Source: Tenacibaculum sp.
GTDB taxonomy: Bacteria; Bacteroidota; Bacteroidia; Flavobacteriales; Flavobacteriaceae
DNA: 64,000 bases
Direction: 5' to 3'
Assembly: GCA_022448525.1 (NCBI GenBank)
Contig: JAKVCX010000006.1
Coordinates: 248,001-312,000, forward strand
The position numbers and the translations under genes were made by a program. Within the stretch, counting starts at the first letter, position 1, and the number at the start of each line of letters is the position of its first letter. This document shows positions 62,992 through 64,000 of the stretch, in pieces. Under the pieces are notes generated by a model, which ran no database searches, was not told the DNA's origin, and saw only the letters and a list, made by a program, of their open reading frames with translations.

Positions 62992-64000
62992 TTAACTCAA
63001 CATCATTTTTGCTCTTTGAACGGCATTAACTAAGGTGTCAATTTCTTCTTTTGTATTGTAAAATGATAATGAAGCTCGAACAGTTCCAGGAATTTTAAAG
63101 AAATCCATAATTGGTTGGGCACAGTGGTGACCAGTTCTTACAGCAATTCCAAGTTTGTCAAGAATACTTCCGATATCATATGGGTGAATATTGGCTATGT
63201 TAAAGGAAATAACTGAGGTTTTATTAGCGGTACCATAAATTTTAAGTCCTTCTATTTGGCTAAGTTTTTCAGTTGCGTAATGTAAAAGTTCATTTTCACG
63301 TTCTTGAATAGCTTCAAAACCAATAGAATTCATATAGTCTACAGCTGCACCAAATGCAATTCCACCACAAATGTTTGGAGTTCCAGCTTCAAATTTATGA
63401 GGTAAGCCAGCGTAAGTTGTTTTTTCGAATGTTACTGTTTCTATCATTTCTCCACCTCCTTGATAAGGGGGTAACATTTCTAGTAATTCTTTCTTTCCGT
63501 AAAGAATACCAACTCCTGTAGGGCCGCACATTTTATGAGCAGAAGTCACATAAAAATCTACATCCAATTCTTGAACATCTGGTTTAATGTGTGGGCAAGC
63601 CTGTGCACCATCAATTAAAATATATGCTCCAAATTTATGTGCTTTATGAATAATCGTTTCAATAGGGTTAATCGTTCCTAATGCATTTGATACGTGATTA
63701 CAGAAAACGAGTTTCGTTTTGTTTGTTAGTAATTCATCAAACAAATCCATTCTAAGTGAACCATCTTCATCCATAGGAAGGACTTTTAACTGTGCTCCAG
63801 TTTTTTCGCACATCATTTGCCATGGCACAATGTTCGAATGATGTTCTAAAGCCGATACAATTACTTCGTCTCCTTCTTTTAATAATGAAGAAAAACCAGA
63901 AGCAATTATATTAATACTTTCAGTAGTACCAGCGGTGAAAATCATTTCATAAGAATGTTTCGCATTAAAGTGTTTTTGAATTTTAATACGAGCTTCTTCA
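62992..64000 (-). CDS. sufS: cysteine desulfurase SufS (partial, N-terminus beyond the right edge)
   Basis: A group II PLP cysteine desulfurase supplying sulfur for Fe-S cluster assembly. The frame is open to the window edge (about 336 codons), so the missing first 70 or so residues are outside. Visible features: FTAGTTESINII, the PLP Lys in YVTSAHKMCGPTGVGILYG and the catalytic Cys in RTGHHCAQPIM. The final residues are complete. Other suf genes are probably just beyond the right edge. Confidence 0.93.
   Translation of the reverse strand, partial: EEARIKIQKHFNAKHSYEMIFTAGTTESINIIASGFSSLLKEGDEVIVSALEHHSNIVPWQMMCEKTGAQLKVLPMDEDGSLRMDLFDELLTNKTKLVFCNHVSNALGTINPIETIIHKAHKFGAYILIDGAQACPHIKPDVQELDVDFYVTSAHKMCGPTGVGILYGKKELLEMLPPYQGGGEMIETVTFEKTTYAGLPHKFEAGTPNICGGIAFGAAVDYMNSIGFEAIQERENELLHYATEKLSQIEGLKIYGTANKTSVISFNIANIHPYDIGSILDKLGIAVRTGHHCAQPIMDFFKIPGTVRASLSFYNTKEEIDTLVNAVQRAKMMLS

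Overview
The window is AT-rich bacterial DNA with Bacteroidota hallmarks: promoters of the TTTG/TAnnTTTG type, SusC/SusD pairs, TonB receptors with carboxypeptidase-regulatory N-termini, an IPExxxVDY protein beside pyruvate kinase, and weak Shine-Dalgarno signals with several TTG starts. The gene content (alginate degradation, arsenosugar-type cluster, caa3/cytochrome oxidase biogenesis block) points to a marine, alga-associated member of the Flavobacteriaceae. The genus cannot be fixed from sequence alone.

Region 1 (1-3631, minus strand) is a tight cluster: DUF547 protein, AhpD-like peroxidase-like protein, the radical SAM enzyme ArsS, a secreted rhodanese, a TIGR04282-type glycosyltransferase and a purine nucleoside phosphorylase cut by the left edge. 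Together they look like an arsenosugar pathway: ArsS would join a deoxyadenosyl group to dimethylarsenic, the phosphorylase could remove adenine and the glycosyltransferase could add an aglycone. No ArsM methyltransferase lies in the window.

Region 2 (3757-22505, plus strand) is a complete alginate utilization locus. Operon A encodes lyases PL7, PL6 and PL17 and a KdgF-like cupin. Operon B encodes SusC, SusD, a PKD surface lipoprotein and a second PL7. Operon C encodes a GntR/FadR-type regulator, an MFS transporter, an SDR (DEHU reductase), KDG kinase, a half-length LacI protein, KDPG aldolase and an EamA permease. All three promoters carry a TGGTNNACCA palindrome over the -7 box and start site; A and B carry it twice, 13 bp apart. 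The susC leader contains three consecutive stem-loops, one shaped like an intrinsic terminator.

Region 3 (22506-34680) holds an alpha/beta hydrolase, a tRNA-Leu/tRNA-Gly operon, a cytochrome oxidase block (ctaB, two subunit III genes, subunit IV, a cysteine-poor SCO-like protein, SCO, DUF420, a small CxxC membrane protein), a TolC-like protein, a serine hydrolase, tsaB, an MscS channel, a dodecin and a small MORN-like secreted protein.

Region 4 (34770-47458) holds a TonB receptor/lipoprotein pair, a second TonB receptor divergent from a DtxR-type regulator and a ZIP metal transporter across a perfect 11-bp inverted repeat, a nitrilase/isochorismatase-fold pair, an uncharacterised secreted protein, a 7TM-AraC regulator and a DUF2911 protein.

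Region 5 (47531-64000) is mostly housekeeping: an AddA/RecB-like helicase-nuclease, kbl, an OmpA protein with thrombospondin type 3 repeats, atpD-atpC, pyk, an IPExxxVDY protein, rnc-fabF-acpP, purN, RNase H, a small lipoprotein, an M43 metalloprotease and a partial sufS at the right edge.
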